NCBI GenBank assembly: GCA_950295325.1
Contig: OX485805.1
Span: forward strand, 10,046,501 to 10,110,500
Length of the DNA stretch: 64,000 bases
Direction: 5' to 3'
DNA from: Polytrichum commune
Taxonomy: Eukaryota; Streptophyta; Polytrichopsida; Polytrichales; Polytrichaceae
The stretch's first letter is position 1. Every line of letters begins with the position of its first letter. Under the pieces are notes generated by a model that saw only the letters and a program-made list of their open reading frames with translations, was not told the origin of the DNA and did not search any database. Positions 23,790 to 37,331 of this stretch are shown here, piece after piece. The translations under genes were made by a program, and so were the position numbers.

Positions 23790-24785
23790 CTAGCCTTGGC
23801 CACAATGCCATCGTCTTACATTTGGTCCTCCGCAACTTAGCTTGGCTTGGTCCGCAAAGCCAACTTCAAACATTTCGTGCGCGGGACAAATTGGTTTGGT
23901 GCCACAAAACCAATTTCTAATAGTTTGTCCGCAAAACAAACATGTTTTGACTTGGTAGCACAAAGCCACCTTCCCACACTCCGTCCGCGGCACGAACATG
24001 AATTGCCTTGGTAGGACAAACCCACCTCCCAACATTCCGTCCGCGGCACAAGTATGATTTGCTTTGGAAGCATAAAGCCACCTTTCAACATTCCGTCCGC
24101 GGCACCAACATGTTTTGCCTAAGTAAAATGGACGAAACAATTTGCACTCATTTCTTTGGGACCTACTTTGGCTAAAGTCACTTGTGGTGATGCGCCGCCA
24201 AACTTCTCTTTGGGACCATCGGCTTCAATGCTCTTGCGAACTTGATGGTCCCCACCATGTCCTAAAAAAGCCTTGGGGACTTAAACAAAGCATCCACCAC
24301 CCGCTTTCAAAACCCCACCTAAAACGATGCATTTCTTAGAAAGCTCGTCCGTTTTAGGTGTATCCTTCATTTGTGCGTTTGAATAGCGCACATAGGCCTT
24401 AAGAGGCCATGGGTGCCTCATTAGCACCAAGTTCATTTCAACATCCGAACCTTCGAAGCATCTCGAATTGAATTTCAATCCAACATTAATACCCTCCAAG
24501 GTTTTGGGTGCATTCGGTATTCTAGGCCCCAAATGTTTTTTTTGAGGTTTGCGGGAGCCCTTTTCAAAGCACTCCTCCATTTTCCTTACCAAATCCACCC
24601 TCATGCCCACCATTGTCATTAGAACCAATGGTATGGTCAAATTCCACTTGCACATGATCCTTGTTCCAATTTGAGCCTCACAACCTTTTGGAAACCCCGG
24701 GCTCACCATCATAACCCGCATTTTTGATAGCCATGTTTCCCTCAAAGTGCGAGCTCAAAACTTGGAACCCTGCTCTGATACCAAG
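23790..24785 (-). pseudogene. RtE2 56-bp array, gag remnant and PBS
   Basis: Array of six units at about 23795-24125. Gag remnant about 24140-24750, whose longest frame (24281-24745) ends near the start codon region. PBS is the reverse complement of CTTGGTATCAGAGCAGGG at 24768-24785, touching the LTR. Confidence 0.75.
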
Positions 24786-25086
24786 TGTCGCAACCCTTGC
24801 TAGGTCCCTTAATAATCTTGCCAATTTTCAATTCTAGCAAAGGTTACGAGTCGCTAACCCTTCGCATTCCGCCATGCTAATGGTTAGCTCCTCTTACCCC
24901 GGACCAATAGTTCATAGGAGGGAACCAACCCTCCTACTTTGCTTTCGGGACTCACCCCTTAATCGGTAACCCATTTCCCCAATGTGGACTTCCATCCATG
25001 GAAGTCCAATCCTATGTTGATCATCGCGTTGCCGGAGCAACACTACAACAACCCGAACCATACTAGGCAACTATGGCCTCACAATA
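24786..25086 (-). repeat. RtE2 5' LTR, left piece
   Basis: Breaks at GGCCTCACAATA, and CAATA is the target duplication of RtE3. The rest of this LTR resumes at 39304 with CAATAGGCCAAAGCC, as in the intact 3' LTR. Confidence 0.95.
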
Positions 25087-26063
25087 TGTCGCGCACCTCT
25101 CCATGAGGAGTGGCCGAAACACCATGGGCACAAGGGGGACCCCGGAGTGACACCCGGGACTTGTGGCGCCGTTGGTGAGAGGGCCCAAGTGATCCTAGTG
25201 TGGGTGAGGGCCCCGGGCGTTGGGAACGCCTCCCACCCACGAAGACTAGGAGGCACAAGGGTAAGGCCATGAGTTATGCGTAGCTCATGGCGTGATGATT
25301 CTAGAATGCTCAAGATCACCTCAATCGGAGGTGTGAGCTAGGAGTTATGGCCATTTGAGTGGGGCGCTGTCCCGGGACAGCGCCCTGGTACAGCAGTGCC
25401 TGGGAGTGATTCCCGGGACTGCCAAGGTTCAAACAGGCATAACTTCCTCAAGACTTGCCCGAATGGGGCAAATGAGGAGTCCATCGGCATCTACGTGAAG
25501 CGTAGATGAGGATGGAGTGGTTGGTTGTTGGAATCAGACATCATACAAGGAAGTTATGATGGTCTGAAGCTGATGGGGGCTTCTAGGCCCAGCGGCTAAG
25601 GGAAAGTGTCCACTTGGCCCCAACTCTTGGTGGAGAGACAAGAGGTTGGTTGACGGTGGGGTAGGGGCCCCGCGTAGAGTCCTAGAGGCTTATATGGGTG
25701 AGGTGGTGTGGCCTCACCCACCCGAGGCCGAACGGCAAGGCCTCCATGGGCTTTGGCCTATTGTGAGGCCATAGTTGCCTAGTATGCTTCGGGTTGTTGT
25801 AGTGTTGCTCCGGCAACGCGATGATCAACATAGGATTGGACTTCCATGGATGGAAGTCCACATTGGGGAAATGGGTTACCGATTAAGGGGTGAGTCCCGA
25901 AAGCAAAGTAGGAGGGTTGGTTCCCCTCCTTTGAATTATATGGTCCGGGGTAAGAAGAGTTAACCATTAGCATGGCGGTATGCGAAGGGTTAGCCACTCG
26001 TAACCTTTGCTAGAATTGAAAATTGGCAAGATGGTCAAGGGGGGGCTAGCAAGGGTTGCGACA
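25087..26063 (+). repeat. RtE3 5' LTR, followed by PBS 26064-26081
   Basis: Ends GGTTGCGACA, followed at once by CTTGGTATCAGAGCAGGG. Confidence 0.95.
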
Positions 26064-26114
26064 CTTGGTATCAGAGCAGGGTTCCAATATTTGAGCTAGC
26101 ACTTTGAGGTAGAC

Positions 26115-27000
26115 ATGGCTATCAAAAATGCGGGTTATGATGGTGAGCCCGTGGTTTCCGAAAGGTTGTGAGGCTTAAATTGGAATAAAGATCATGTGCA
26201 AGTGGAATTTGACCATACCATTGGTTCTAATGACAATGGTGTGCATGAAGGTGGATTCGGTAAGGAAAATGAAGGAGTGCTTTGAAAAGGGCTCCCACAA
26301 ACTTCCAAAAGTATTTGGGGCCTAGAATACCGAATGCACCTAAAACCTTGGAGGGTATTAATTTTGGATTGAAATTCCAATTTGAAATGCCTAAAAGGTG
26401 GTGATGTTGGAATTGGTGCAAATGAGGCACCCGGGGCTTCTTAAGGCCTATGTGCGCTATTCAAACGCACAAATGAAGGATACACCTAAAACGGACGAGC
26501 TTTCTAAGAAATGCATCCTTTTAGGTGGGGTTTTAAAAGCGGGTGGTGGATGCCTTGTTTAAGTCCCCAAGGCTTCTTGAGGACATGGTGGGGACCATCA
26601 AATTTGCAAGAGCATTAAAGCCGATGGTCCCAAAGAGAAGTTTGGCGGCGCATCACCACAAGTGGCTTTAGCCAAATTAGGTCCCAAAGAAATGAGTGCA
26701 AATTGTTTGGTCCATTTTACTTAGGCAAAACATGTTGGTGCCGCGGACGGAATGTTGGGAGGTGGGTTTGTCCTACCAAGGCAATTCATGTTTGTGCCGC
26801 GGACGGAGTGTGGGAATGTGGCTTTGTGCTACCAAGGCAAAACATGTTTGTTTTGCGGACAAACTATTAGAAATTGGTTTTGTGGCACCAAACCAATTGG
26901 TTCCGCGGACGAAATGTTTAAAGTTGGCTTTGCGGACCAAGCCAAGCCAAGTTGCCGAGGACCGAATGTAAGACGATGGCATTGTGGCCAAGGCTAGTAG
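26115..27000 (+). pseudogene. RtE3 gag remnant and five-unit 56-bp array
   Basis: The gag start ATG at 26115 (GACATGGCTATC) leads into broken frames. The array at about 26722-27000 lacks the unit ending TATGCTTCCAAA found in other copies: the first unit runs straight into GGGAGGTGGGTTTGTCC. This is a clean loss of one repeat. Confidence 0.75.
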
Positions 27001-27109
27001 CCTTAAGCTGAGGCCAAGTCTTTTGTACCTTGAGGCTCAATGAATGGGAGAAATGTCTCATGTGTTGATAAAGAGGCTACCACTCCTTCTTGAGCCCAAA
27101 ATTCACAAG

Positions 27110-30100
27110 GGAGTTGGGGCTTGCCGATTGATAGAGAAAACAAGCCCACCAAGGTGCGGTTTGGAAAGGGCGAACCGCATGAGACAAAGGAGGTAGTGAT
27201 ACATGTAACCTTTCAATGTGGGACATTGGATTTTGTCAAAATTTCACACCAAGTGAAATAGATAAAATGCATGTCATTGTGTAGGCCGCCTTCTTTGAAA
27301 CTCACATGATAGATGTGAGGTGCAAGCCGGTGTGCTTGCGGTGCATTATGATGTGTCATAATGGCAAAGAATTGAAGTTCAAATTAAAAATGACTCCTAT
27401 GGTAGGAGGACCTAAGTTGAATTTGGTCTTAATGGACCGAATTTATAAAAAAAAAAAAACATAATGGTCGTGGTTCAATTGGAGCAACTCCAAGGAACGT
27501 ATGGGGAGGCTAGGAAAGATGGGCCTCCCCCAAACAACATTGGTGTGATGTTGGTGAAATACAAGGATGTATTCACCAATGTGTTGCCCAAAAAAAAAAT
27601 TACCGCCAAGAAGTGAAAAATAACTTTGCTCAACGAGAGATTGAGCTCTTGAGGTATGTGGTGATAAATGAAGTTGGTGGACGAACATGAAGAATGTCAA
27701 GGCAATCCAAAAGGAGAATTGGCCCTTGATTCAAAAGGACTTAGGTCATTTGTTGGCCTAGCCAATTAGTACCACAACTTCATTCGAGAGTTTTCTAAGG
27801 TTGCTAGGACCTTATTCAACTTATTGAGGAAAATGGCTATCCCAAGAGTGGGATGAGCCTTGTCACCAAGCCTTTGGGGGGCTCAAAAACAAATTCTCTT
27901 CGCCGCCCGTGCTTAAGTTCGCGGACTTTGACAAACCTTTTGAGGTGCATACGGGGGCGAGTGACTTTACCATTGGCGGATGTTGAGGCAAAATGGATGG
28001 CCATTGCATATAAGAGCATGAATCTCGATGGTTGTCCGACCTTGTCCAACTTATGCAAGAAATGGCTATCTCAAAAGTGGGATGAGCTTTGCCACCAAGT
28101 CTTTAAGGAGTTTAAGACCAAGTTTTCTTCGCCGCCCGTGCTCAAGTTTGCGAAATTTGACAAACCTTTTGAGGTGCATACGGGGGCGAGTAACTTTACC
28201 ATTGGCGGATGTTGATCCAAGATGGATGCCCATTGCATATGGGAGCATTAAGCTTAAAGGTTGTCAAACCTTATGCGTCTTGTGAAAGAAATGGCTATCC
28301 CAAGAGTGGGATGAGCCTTGCCACCAAGTCTTTGAGAAGCTTAAGAGCAAGTTCTCTTCGCCGCCCGTGCTTAAGTTCGCGGAGTTTGACAAACCTTTTG
28401 AGGTGCATACGGGGGCGAGTGACTTTACCATTGGCGGATGTTGAGGTAAGATGGATGGCCATGGCATATGAGAGCATGAAGCTCGATGGTTGTCCCACCT
28501 TGTGCGACTTGTGGAAGAAATGGCTATTCCAAGAGTGGGATGATGTTTGTCACGAGTCTTTGGGGAGCTTAACACCAAGTTCTCTTCGCCGCCCGTGCTC
28601 AAGTTCGCGGAGCTTGACAAACCTTTCGAGGTGCATACGGGGGTGAGTGCCTTTGCCAATGGTGGATTATGTGTAAGATGGATGGCCATTGCATATGGGA
28701 GCATAAAGCTCGATGGTTGTCAAAGAAGACAACCAACTCATGACAAAGAACTTCTTTGCCGTAGTGCATTGCTTGAAGATGTGGCGACATTATATGGGGT
28801 CGCACAAAGCAAAGGTCTACATGGACAATGTGTCCTAAAAGTATTTTGACATACAAGCGCAAGTGAGCGCCAAGTCATTGCGGAGGCATGATAGTTTGGC
28901 GCTTATGAAGGTGGATTTGATCCACAAACCGGACCGTGGAAATGTGGTGCCGGATGCGCTAAGTAGACCGGAAGAGTTCCAAGCAATGAAAACCATCCAA
29001 ACCTTGTGGCTAATGTGTGCCGGCAAAGGAAACTTGTGATGCAAGATACGGGAGGGGTAAATTAACTACCCCAAAGCACAAAAGCTTTGAGGTGAGCTTC
29101 GCAAGAGCAAGGTGCTCAAAGAGGTTAAGTTGGTGGACGGATTGTTCAAGTGCAAACAAAGTCGGGTATATGTGCCACAAGGCAAGTTGAGGCTATCGGT
29201 TTTGAAGGAGGAATTTGATAGTCCTATTGCCGGCCATAGAGGAGAAAGAAAAAGCCGCCATAGAATGGTGTCAAAGAGGTACCATTGGCGGTGCATAAAG
29301 GAAGATATAGCCCACTTTGTGAAGGCTTGAATCAAAGTGCCAAGTGAACCGAGCCTCTTACCAAAAGCAAGGCGGCTTCTTGCAACCGTTGCCTATCCCG
29401 TTGGCGCCATGGCATAGTATGTGCATGGACTTGATCACAAGTTTGCCGGAGTCACATGGGTATGATGCCATCTTGTTGATGGTAGAGCGGTTTGCCAAGT
29501 TGGCACACATGGTGCCGATTGTGGGAACCGCCACCGCGTTGGAGACCGCATAGCCTTTTCTCAAAGGATGGTTGAGGCACCACGGGTTGCCAATAGTGAT
29601 TGTGTGGGATCAAGATCCAAAGTTCACAAGTGCATTTTCAATGCATTTATCTAAGGAGGTCGGAATGAAACTAAGGTTTAGCACGACCTTGCATTCCCAA
29701 ATGAATGGGAAATCGGAGCGTGTGAATGGAGTCTTGAAGCAATACTTGAGGAACTTGGTGGGGGCGGACCAAGGAGATTGGGCGGACTATGTGGGTCGAG
29801 CGGAGTGTAATTGCAATGTAGCCACGCACTTGGCTACCAAGGGGTGGTCTTTGGTGGTGGCTTATGGAGTGGATGCGCTCCAACCTATTAACCTAGCTCT
29901 CGAGGGGGCACATTCAACACTAGAGTTCAACCAAGATGGTGAGGACTTGGCCAAGGATGGTGAACAAGTCTTGGAGATGACCAAGTTGTTGGTGGAGAAA
30001 GCCCGAAGGTGCTACGGAGTGCAAGTCAATGCCGGAAGACGCGAAGTGGAGAATGAGGTGGGCCAAAAGGCGTTGTTGAATGTGAACAACTTCACTTAGC

Positions 30101-30353
30101 CGGAAGGCCTCACTCCAAAGTTCATGTCCAAAATTGGAGCTTTGTTTTCCATTATGTAACAAGTGTTCAAGGACATGTATAGATTGGAATTACTGCCGGA
30201 GATCAAAGTGCATCCGACATTTCATGTCTCATTACGAAAGTCATTTTAGGACGACACCTTGTGTCCCGAACACAAGCAAGTGATTAGGCCACGTCCCGAC
30301 CTTGTGGACGTCATTTGAAACATGAGGTAGGAGGGCATCCTCAAGTGTAGGAA
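27110..30353 (+). pseudogene. RtE3 pol remnant up to the RtE4 insertion
   Basis: Linker 27110-27610, including a run of 13 A at about 27447-27459. RT-core deletion joint near 27612. Four RT-RNase H units start near 27831, 28058, 28286 and 28515. RNase H 28620-29045. Integrase 29090-30100, with frame 29572-30099 (175 codons) carrying VWDQDPKF and GKSERVNG; shared TAG at 29551-29553. The start of the chromodomain region breaks at AGGAA where RtE4 inserted. Confidence 0.85.
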
Positions 30354-31328
30354 TGTCGCAACCCTTGCTAGCCCCCCCTTGACCATCTTGCCAATTTTCA
30401 ATTCTAGCAAAGGTTACGAGTGGCTAACCCTTCGCATACCGCCATGCTAATGGTTAGCTCCTCTAACCCCGGACCAATAGTTCATAGGAGGGAACCAACC
30501 CTCCTACTTTGCTTTCGGAACTCACCCCTTAATCGGTAACCCATTTCCCCAATGTGGACTTCCATCCATGGAAGTCCACTCCTATGTTGATCATCGCGTT
30601 GCCGGAGCAACACTACAACAACCCGAACCATACTAGGCAACTATGGCCTCACAATAGGCCAAAGCCCATGGAGGCCTTGCCGTTCGGCCTCGGGTGGGTG
30701 AGGCCACACCACCTCACCCATATAAGCCTCTAGGACTTCACGCGGGGCCCCTACCCCACCGTCAACCAACCTCTTGTCTCCCTACCAAGAGTTGGGGCCA
30801 AGTGGACATTTTCCTTTAGCAGCTGGGCCTAGAACCCCCCAGCAGCTTCAGACCATCATAACTTCCTTGTATGATGTCTGATCATAACAACCAACCACTC
30901 CATCCTCATCTACGCTTCACGTAGATGCCGATGGACTCCTCACTTGCTCCATTCGAGCAAGTCTTGAGGAAGTTATGCCTGTTTGAACCTTGGCAGTCCC
31001 GGGAATCCCTCCCAGGCACTGCTGTACCAGGGCGCTGTCCTGGGACAGCGCCCCACTCAAATGGCCATAACTCCTAGCTCACACCTCCGATTGAGGTGAT
31101 CTTGAGCATTCTAGAATCACCACGCCATGAGCTACGCATAGCTCATGGCCTTACCCTTGTGCATCCTAGTCTCCGTGGGTGGGAGGCGTTCCCAACGCCC
31201 GGGGCCCTCACCCACACTAGGATCACTTGGGCCCTCTCACCAACGGCGCCACAAGTCCCGGGTGTCACTCCGGGGTCCCCCTTGTGCCCATGGTGTTTCG
31301 GGCACTCCTCATGGAGAGGTGCGCGACA
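30354..31328 (-). repeat. RtE4 3' LTR
   Basis: Complete; immediately followed (rightward) by CTCACCCCCACCAA, the reverse complement of the purine tract. Confidence 0.95.
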
Positions 31329-34300
31329 CTCACCCCCACCAAACGGAGTCGATGCCCTCATCGACTATACTCGTAGTCGGCACACCAATTCTCAAGTTGC
31401 CATCCTCTATGGTGCGGCATTGTGTTTACCTTAGGGCGCGACCCCCACAATGCATCTTCAAATTTGGCATAGTCCCAAAGGTGTCGTTCCTAGGTGGTCC
31501 GTTAGCGACCTTGGATCTCTCCTCCAAGGACCTAACCTACACTAGACCCACCTACTTTGGGACTCACTTGGGTTGCCCCTCCTTTGGGGCCTCCCCCGTT
31601 AGGCTCCACTAGCCTAACGTGACACATCTAGGCGAGACCTCAACGCTTCCACTAAGTTGTCTCGGTTGCAACTCCGAGATGGCTTTCCATTGTTAAGCCA
31701 CGCCTCGATCGCACGGGGGTGATGCCAAGTCCCGCCCGACTCGGTTCCCACTTTGCTCTTTCGAGACATGGGTTCATGACTCCCATGCGCCAACTCTCGT
31801 TAGCTCGCGGGTAGCACTTTTATGAGCACGCACCATCACCTTGTCCCCGCCCGGACAAGCCCACAACTAAGAAGTTTCTTGGTTTTATCCAAGGTCCCTC
31901 CAAGCCATGGCCCCAATTACTCGGCTTACCCAACCTAGTTTGGCATGTCTATTCCCCCTCTTCCATTAACCAAGCACAAGTACAAGACTAGGACCTCATC
32001 TCATACTTTTCTCTTTGCACCACTAAAGTTTGGACTTTATTCCCTCAAGCCAAAGAACAAGTGCATGTTGTGGAGCAATTAACCTCGAAGCTATGTTTGC
32101 TACTAGAGTCTCTCCCCCACTAAAGGAGATTGATGTCCTCATCAATGCCTACGCTTCTTTTTATTGGAATGTCTAGCCTTAGTTTCTTCAAAGTGCTTCA
32201 CCAATTCATTGGTGTTGACCATGTCTCTTGCCGCCACCCAAGCGGTTTCTTTCTCATGGTATCCTCACCATTTCACCAAGTATTCCTTTGTACATTTTCT
32301 TTCGTTTTCACTTGGGCTTCCTACACTTGAGGATGCCCTCTTACCTCATGTTCCAAATGACGTCCACAAGGTCGGGAGGTGGCCTAATCACTTGCTTGTG
32401 ATCGGGCCACAAGGTGTCGTCCTAAAATGACTTTCGTAATGAGACATGAAATGTCGGATGCACTTTGATCTCCGGCGGTAATTCCAACTTATATATGTCC
32501 TTGACCACTTGTTCCACAATGGGAAACGGAGCTCCAATTTTGGACATGAACTTTGGAGTGAGGCCTTCCGGCTAAGTGAAGTTGTTCACATTCAACAACG
32601 CCTTTTGGCCCACCTCATTCTCCACTTCGCGTCTTCCGGCATTGACTTGCACTCCGTAGCGCCTTCGGGCTTTCTCCACCAACAACTTGGTCATCTCCAA
32701 GACTTGTTCACGCTTCTTGGCCAAGTCCTCACCATCTTGGTTGGACTCTAGTGTTGAATGTGCCCCCTCGAGAGCTAGGTTAATAGGTTGGAGCGCATCC
32801 ACTCCATAAGCCACCACCAAAGACCACCCCTTGGTAGCCAAGTGCGTGGCTACATTGCAATTACACTCCGCTCGACCCACATAGTCCGCCCAATCTCCTT
32901 GGTCCGCCCCCACCAAGTTCCTCAAGTATTGCTTCAAGACTCCATTCACACGCTCCGATTTCCCATTCATTTGGAAATGCAAGGTCGTGCTAAACCTTAG
33001 TTTCATTCCGACCTCCTTAGAGAAATGCATTGAAAATGCACTTGTGAACTTTGGATCTTGATCCCACACAATCACTCTTGGCAACCCGTGGTGCCTCAAC
33101 CATCCTTTGAGAAAAGGCTATGCGGTCTCCAACGCGGTGGCGGTTCCCACAATCGGCACCATGTGTGCCCACTTGGCAAACCGCTCTACCATCAACAAGA
33201 TGGCATCATACCCATGTGACTCCGGCAAACTTGTGATCAAGTCCATGCACATACTATGCCATGGCGCCGACGGGATAGGCAACGGTTGCAAGAAGCCGCC
33301 TTGCTTTTGGTAAGAGGCTCGGTTCACTTGGCACTTTGATTCAAGCCTTCACAAAGTGGCCTATATCTTCCTTTATGCACCGCCAATGGTACCTCTTTGA
33401 CACCATTCTATGGCGGCTTTTTCTTTCTCCTCTATGGCCGGCAATAGGACTATAATATTCCTCCTTCAAAACCGATAGCCTCAACTTGCCTTGTGGCACA
33501 TATACCCGACTTTGTTTGCACTTGAACAATCCGTCCACCAACTTAACCTCTTTGAGCACCTTGCTCTTGCGAAGCTCACCTAAAAGCTTTTGTGCTTTGG
33601 GGTAGTTAATTTACCCCTCCCGTATCTTGCATCACAAGTTTCCTTTGCCGGCACACATTAGCCACAAGGTTTGGATGGTTCTCATTGCTTGGAACTCTTC
33701 CGGTCTACTTAGCGCATCCGGCACCACATTTCCACGGTCCGGTTTGTGGATCAAATCCACCTTCATAAGCGCCAAACTATCATGCCTCCGCAATGACTTG
33801 GCGTTCACTTACGCTTGTATGTCAAAATACTTTTAGGACACATTGTCCATGTAGACCTTTGCTTTGTGCGACCCCAACTAGTGTCGCCACATCTTCAAGC
33901 AATGCACTACGGCAAAGAAATTCTTTGTCATGAATTGGTTGTCTTCTTTGACAACCATCGAGCTTCATGCTCCCATATGCAATGGCCATCCATCTTACAC
34001 ATAATCCACCATTGGCAAAGTCACTCACCCCCGTATGCACCTCGAAAGGTTTGTCAAGCTCCGCGAACTTGAGCACGGGCGGCGAAGAGAACTTGGTGTT
34101 AAGCTCCCCAAAGACTCGTGACAAACATCATCCCACTCTTGGGATAGCCATTTCTTCCACAAGTCGCACAAGGTGGGACAACCATCGAGCTTCATGCTCT
34201 CATATGCCATGGCCATCCATCTTGCCTCAACATCCGCCAATGGTAAAGTCACTCGCCCCTGTATGCACCTCAAAAGGTTTGTCAAACTCCGCGAACTTGA

Positions 34301-35623
34301 GCACGGGCGGCGAAGAGAACTTGCTCTTAAGCTTCTCAAAGACTTGGTGGCAAGGCTCATCCCACTTTTGGGATAGCCATTTCTTTCACAAGTCGCACAA
34401 GGTTTGACAACCTTTAAGTTTAATGCTCCCATATGCAATGGGCATCCATCTTGGATCAACATCCACCAATGGTAAAGTTACTCGCCCCCGTATGCTCCTC
34501 AAAAGGTTTGTCAAATTTCGCAAACTTGAGCACGGGCGGCGAAGAAAACTTGGTCTTAAGTTCCTTAAAGACTTGGTGGCAAAGCTCATCCCACTTTTGG
34601 GATAGCCATTTCTTGCATAAGTTGGACAAGGTCGGACAACCATCGAGATTCATGCTCTTATATGCAATGGCCATCCATTTTGCCTCAACATCCGCCAATG
34701 CTAAAGTCACTCGCCCCCGTATGCACCTCAAAAGGTTTGTCAAAGTCCGCAAACTTAAGCACGGGCGGCGAAGAGAACTTGTTTTTGAGCCCCCCAAAGG
34801 CTTGGTGACAAGGCTCATCCCACTCTTGGGATAGCCATTTTCCTCAATAAGTTGAATAAGGTCCTAGCAACCTTAGAAAACTCTCGAATGAAGTTGTGGT
34901 ACTAATTGGCTAGGCCAACAAATGACCTAAGCCCTTTTGAATCAAAGGCCAATTCTCCTTTTGGACTGCCTTGACATTCTTCATGTTCATCCACCAACTT
35001 CATTTATCACCACATACCTCAAGAGCTCAATCTCTCGTTGAGCAAAGTTATTTTTCACTTCTTGGCGGTAATTTTTTTTTGGGCAACACATTGATGAATA
35101 CATCCTTGTATTTCGCCAACATCACACCAATGTTGTTTGGGGGAGGCCCATCTTTCCTAGCCTCCCCATACGTTCCTTGGAGTTGCTCCAATTGAACCAC
35201 GACCATTATGTTTTTTTTTTTTATTCGGTCCATTAAGACCAAATTCAACTTAGGTCCTCCTACCATAGGAGTCATTGTTAATTTGAACTTCAATTCTTTG
35301 CCATTATGACACATCATAATGCACGGCAAGCACACCGGCTTGCACCTCACATCTATCATGTGAGTTTCAAAGAAGGCGGCCTTCACAATGACATGCATTT
35401 TATCTATTTCACTTGGTGTGAAATTTTGACAAAAATCCAATGTCCCACGTTGAAAGGTTATATGCATCGCGGCCTCCTTTGTCTCATGCGGATCGCCCTT
35501 TCCAAACCGCACCCTTGGTGGGCTTGCCCGCTCTACCAATCGGCAAGCCCCAACTCCCTTGTGAGTTTTGGGCTCAAGAAGAAGTGGTAGCCTCTTTATC
35601 AATACGTGAGACATTTCTCCCAT
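31329..35623 (-). pseudogene. RtE4 3' tail and pol remnant
   Basis: Tail 31329-32150, chromodomain 32150-32430, integrase about 32570-33610 (frame 32572-33099 with VWDQDPKF and GKSERVNG; shared TAG at 33120-33118), RNase H 33630-33970, four RT-RNase H units between about 33970 and 34850, RT C-terminal remnant to about 35050. The RT deletion joint is at about 35055. The linker frame 35048-35623 is the longest in the family (191 codons) and includes AFFETHMIDVRCKPVC and YKDVFINVLPKK. Although the LTRs look identical, the body is as defective as in older copies. Confidence 0.87.
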
Positions 35624-35689
35624 TCATTTGAGCCTCAAGGTACAAAAGACTTGGCCTCGGCTTAAGGCTACTAGCCTTGGCCACAATGC

Positions 35690-36356
35690 CATCGTCTTAC
35701 ATTCGGTTCGCGGCACAAGTATTATTTGGCGGGGAACCTATCTCCCCTCAACGTCCATTGTTGTAACGCACCGCCAAATTGCTTAATGGGGTCATCGGCC
35801 TTGATGCTCATGGCAATTTTGATGATCCCCGCCACAACCTCAATAAACTTTGGAAATTTGAACTTGGTATTCACCACCTGCTTTTGAAACCCACCTAAAA
35901 CGATGCATTTCTTAGAAAGCTTGTTCATCAAAGATGTACTATTCATTTGGGTGTGAAATGCGCGCATATACGCCTTAAGAGGCCCGGACGCCTCATTTCC
36001 ACCAACTTCATTCCAACATCAATACCTTCCAAGCATTTGGAATTGGAATTTCAATCCAACATTAATGCCCTCCAAGGTTTTGGGTGCATTCGGTATTCTA
36101 GGCCCCAAATGCTTTTTGAGGTGTGCGGGAGCCCTTCAAAGGACTCCACCATTTTCCTTACCAAATCCACCATCATGCCCACCATTGTCATTAGAACCAA
36201 TGGTATGGTCAAATTACATTAACACATGATCTTTGTTCCAATTTGAGCCTCACAACCTTTTGGAAACCCCGGGTCACCATCACAACCCGCTTATTTGATA
36301 GCCATGCTTCCCTCAAAGTACTAGCTCAAAAATTGGAACCCTGCTCTGATACCAAG
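35690..36356 (-). pseudogene. RtE4 gag remnant with the 56-bp array almost deleted, and PBS
   Basis: Only one partial array unit remains near 35700-35725 (TTCGCGGCACAAGTATTATT). Gag debris follows to about 36310. The PBS reverse complement ends at 36356 (CTGATACCAAG). The sequence here is more divergent from the other copies than the rest of the element. Confidence 0.7.
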
Positions 36357-37331
36357 TGTCGCAACCCTTGCTAGCCCCCCCTTGACCATCTTGCCAATTT
36401 TCAATTCTAGCAAAGGTTACGAGTGGCTAACCCTTCGCATACCGCCATGCTAATGGTTAGCTCCTCTAACCCCGGACCAATAGTTCATAGGAGGGAACCA
36501 ACCCTCCTACTTTGCTTTCGGAACTCACCCCTTAATCGGTAACCCATTTCCCCAATGTGGACTTCCATCCATGGAAGTCCACTCCTATGTTGATCATCGC
36601 GTTGCCGGAGCAACACTACAACAACCCGAACCATACTAGGCAACTATGGCCTCACAATAGGCCAAAGCCCATGGAGGCCTTGCCGTTCGGCCTCGGGTGG
36701 GTGAGGCCACACCACCTCACCCATATAAGCCTCTAGGACTTCACGCGGGGCCCCTACCCCACCGTCAACCAACCTCTTGTCTCCCTACCAAGAGTTGGGG
36801 CCAAGTGGACATTTTCCTTTAGCAGCTGGGCCTAGAACCCCCCAGCAGCTTCAGACCATCATAACTTCCTTGTATGATGTCTGATCATAACAACCAACCA
36901 CTCCATCCTCATCTACGCTTCACGTAGATGCCGATGGACTCCTCACTTGCTCCATTCGAGCAAGTCTTGAGGAAGTTATGCCTGTTTGAACCTTGGCAGT
37001 CCCGGGAATCCCTCCCAGGCACTGCTGTACCAGGGCGCTGTCCTGGGACAGCGCCCCACTCAAATGGCCATAACTCCTAGCTCACACCTCCGATTGAGGT
37101 GATCTTGAGCATTCTAGAATCACCACGCCATGAGCTACGCATAGCTCATGGCCTTACCCTTGTGCATCCTAGTCTCCGTGGGTGGGAGGCGTTCCCAACG
37201 CCCGGGGCCCTCACCCACACTAGGATCACTTGGGCCCTCTCACCAACGGCGCCACAAGTCCCGGGTGTCACTCCGGGGTCCCCCTTGTGCCCATGGTGTT
37301 TCGGGCACTCCTCATGGAGAGGTGCGCGACA
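36357..37331 (-). repeat. RtE4 5' LTR
   Basis: Matches 30354-31328 throughout by eye; followed by AGGAA, where RtE3 resumes with AGGAAGCCCAAGTG. Confidence 0.95.

Larger units (their letters stand above)
30354..37331 (-). mobile_element. RtE4: innermost, youngest element, target duplication AGGAA
   Basis: LTRs 30354-31328 and 36357-37331, 975 bp each, with no difference that I could find; both carry GTGCATCCTAGTCTCCGTGG and AATCCCTCCCAGG. AGGAA at 30349-30353 and 37332-37336. Total 6978 bp, uninterrupted. It must be younger than RtE3, which it splits. Confidence 0.97.

Noticed and set aside
31145-31612. A 155-codon frame repeated near many LTRs (also at 11974, 15812, 19265, 38043, 55792, 61004)
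   Set aside because: It spans the LTR end and the adjacent 3' tail and is antisense to the element. It recurs only because the nucleotide sequence does; alternative frames over the same bases are equally open.
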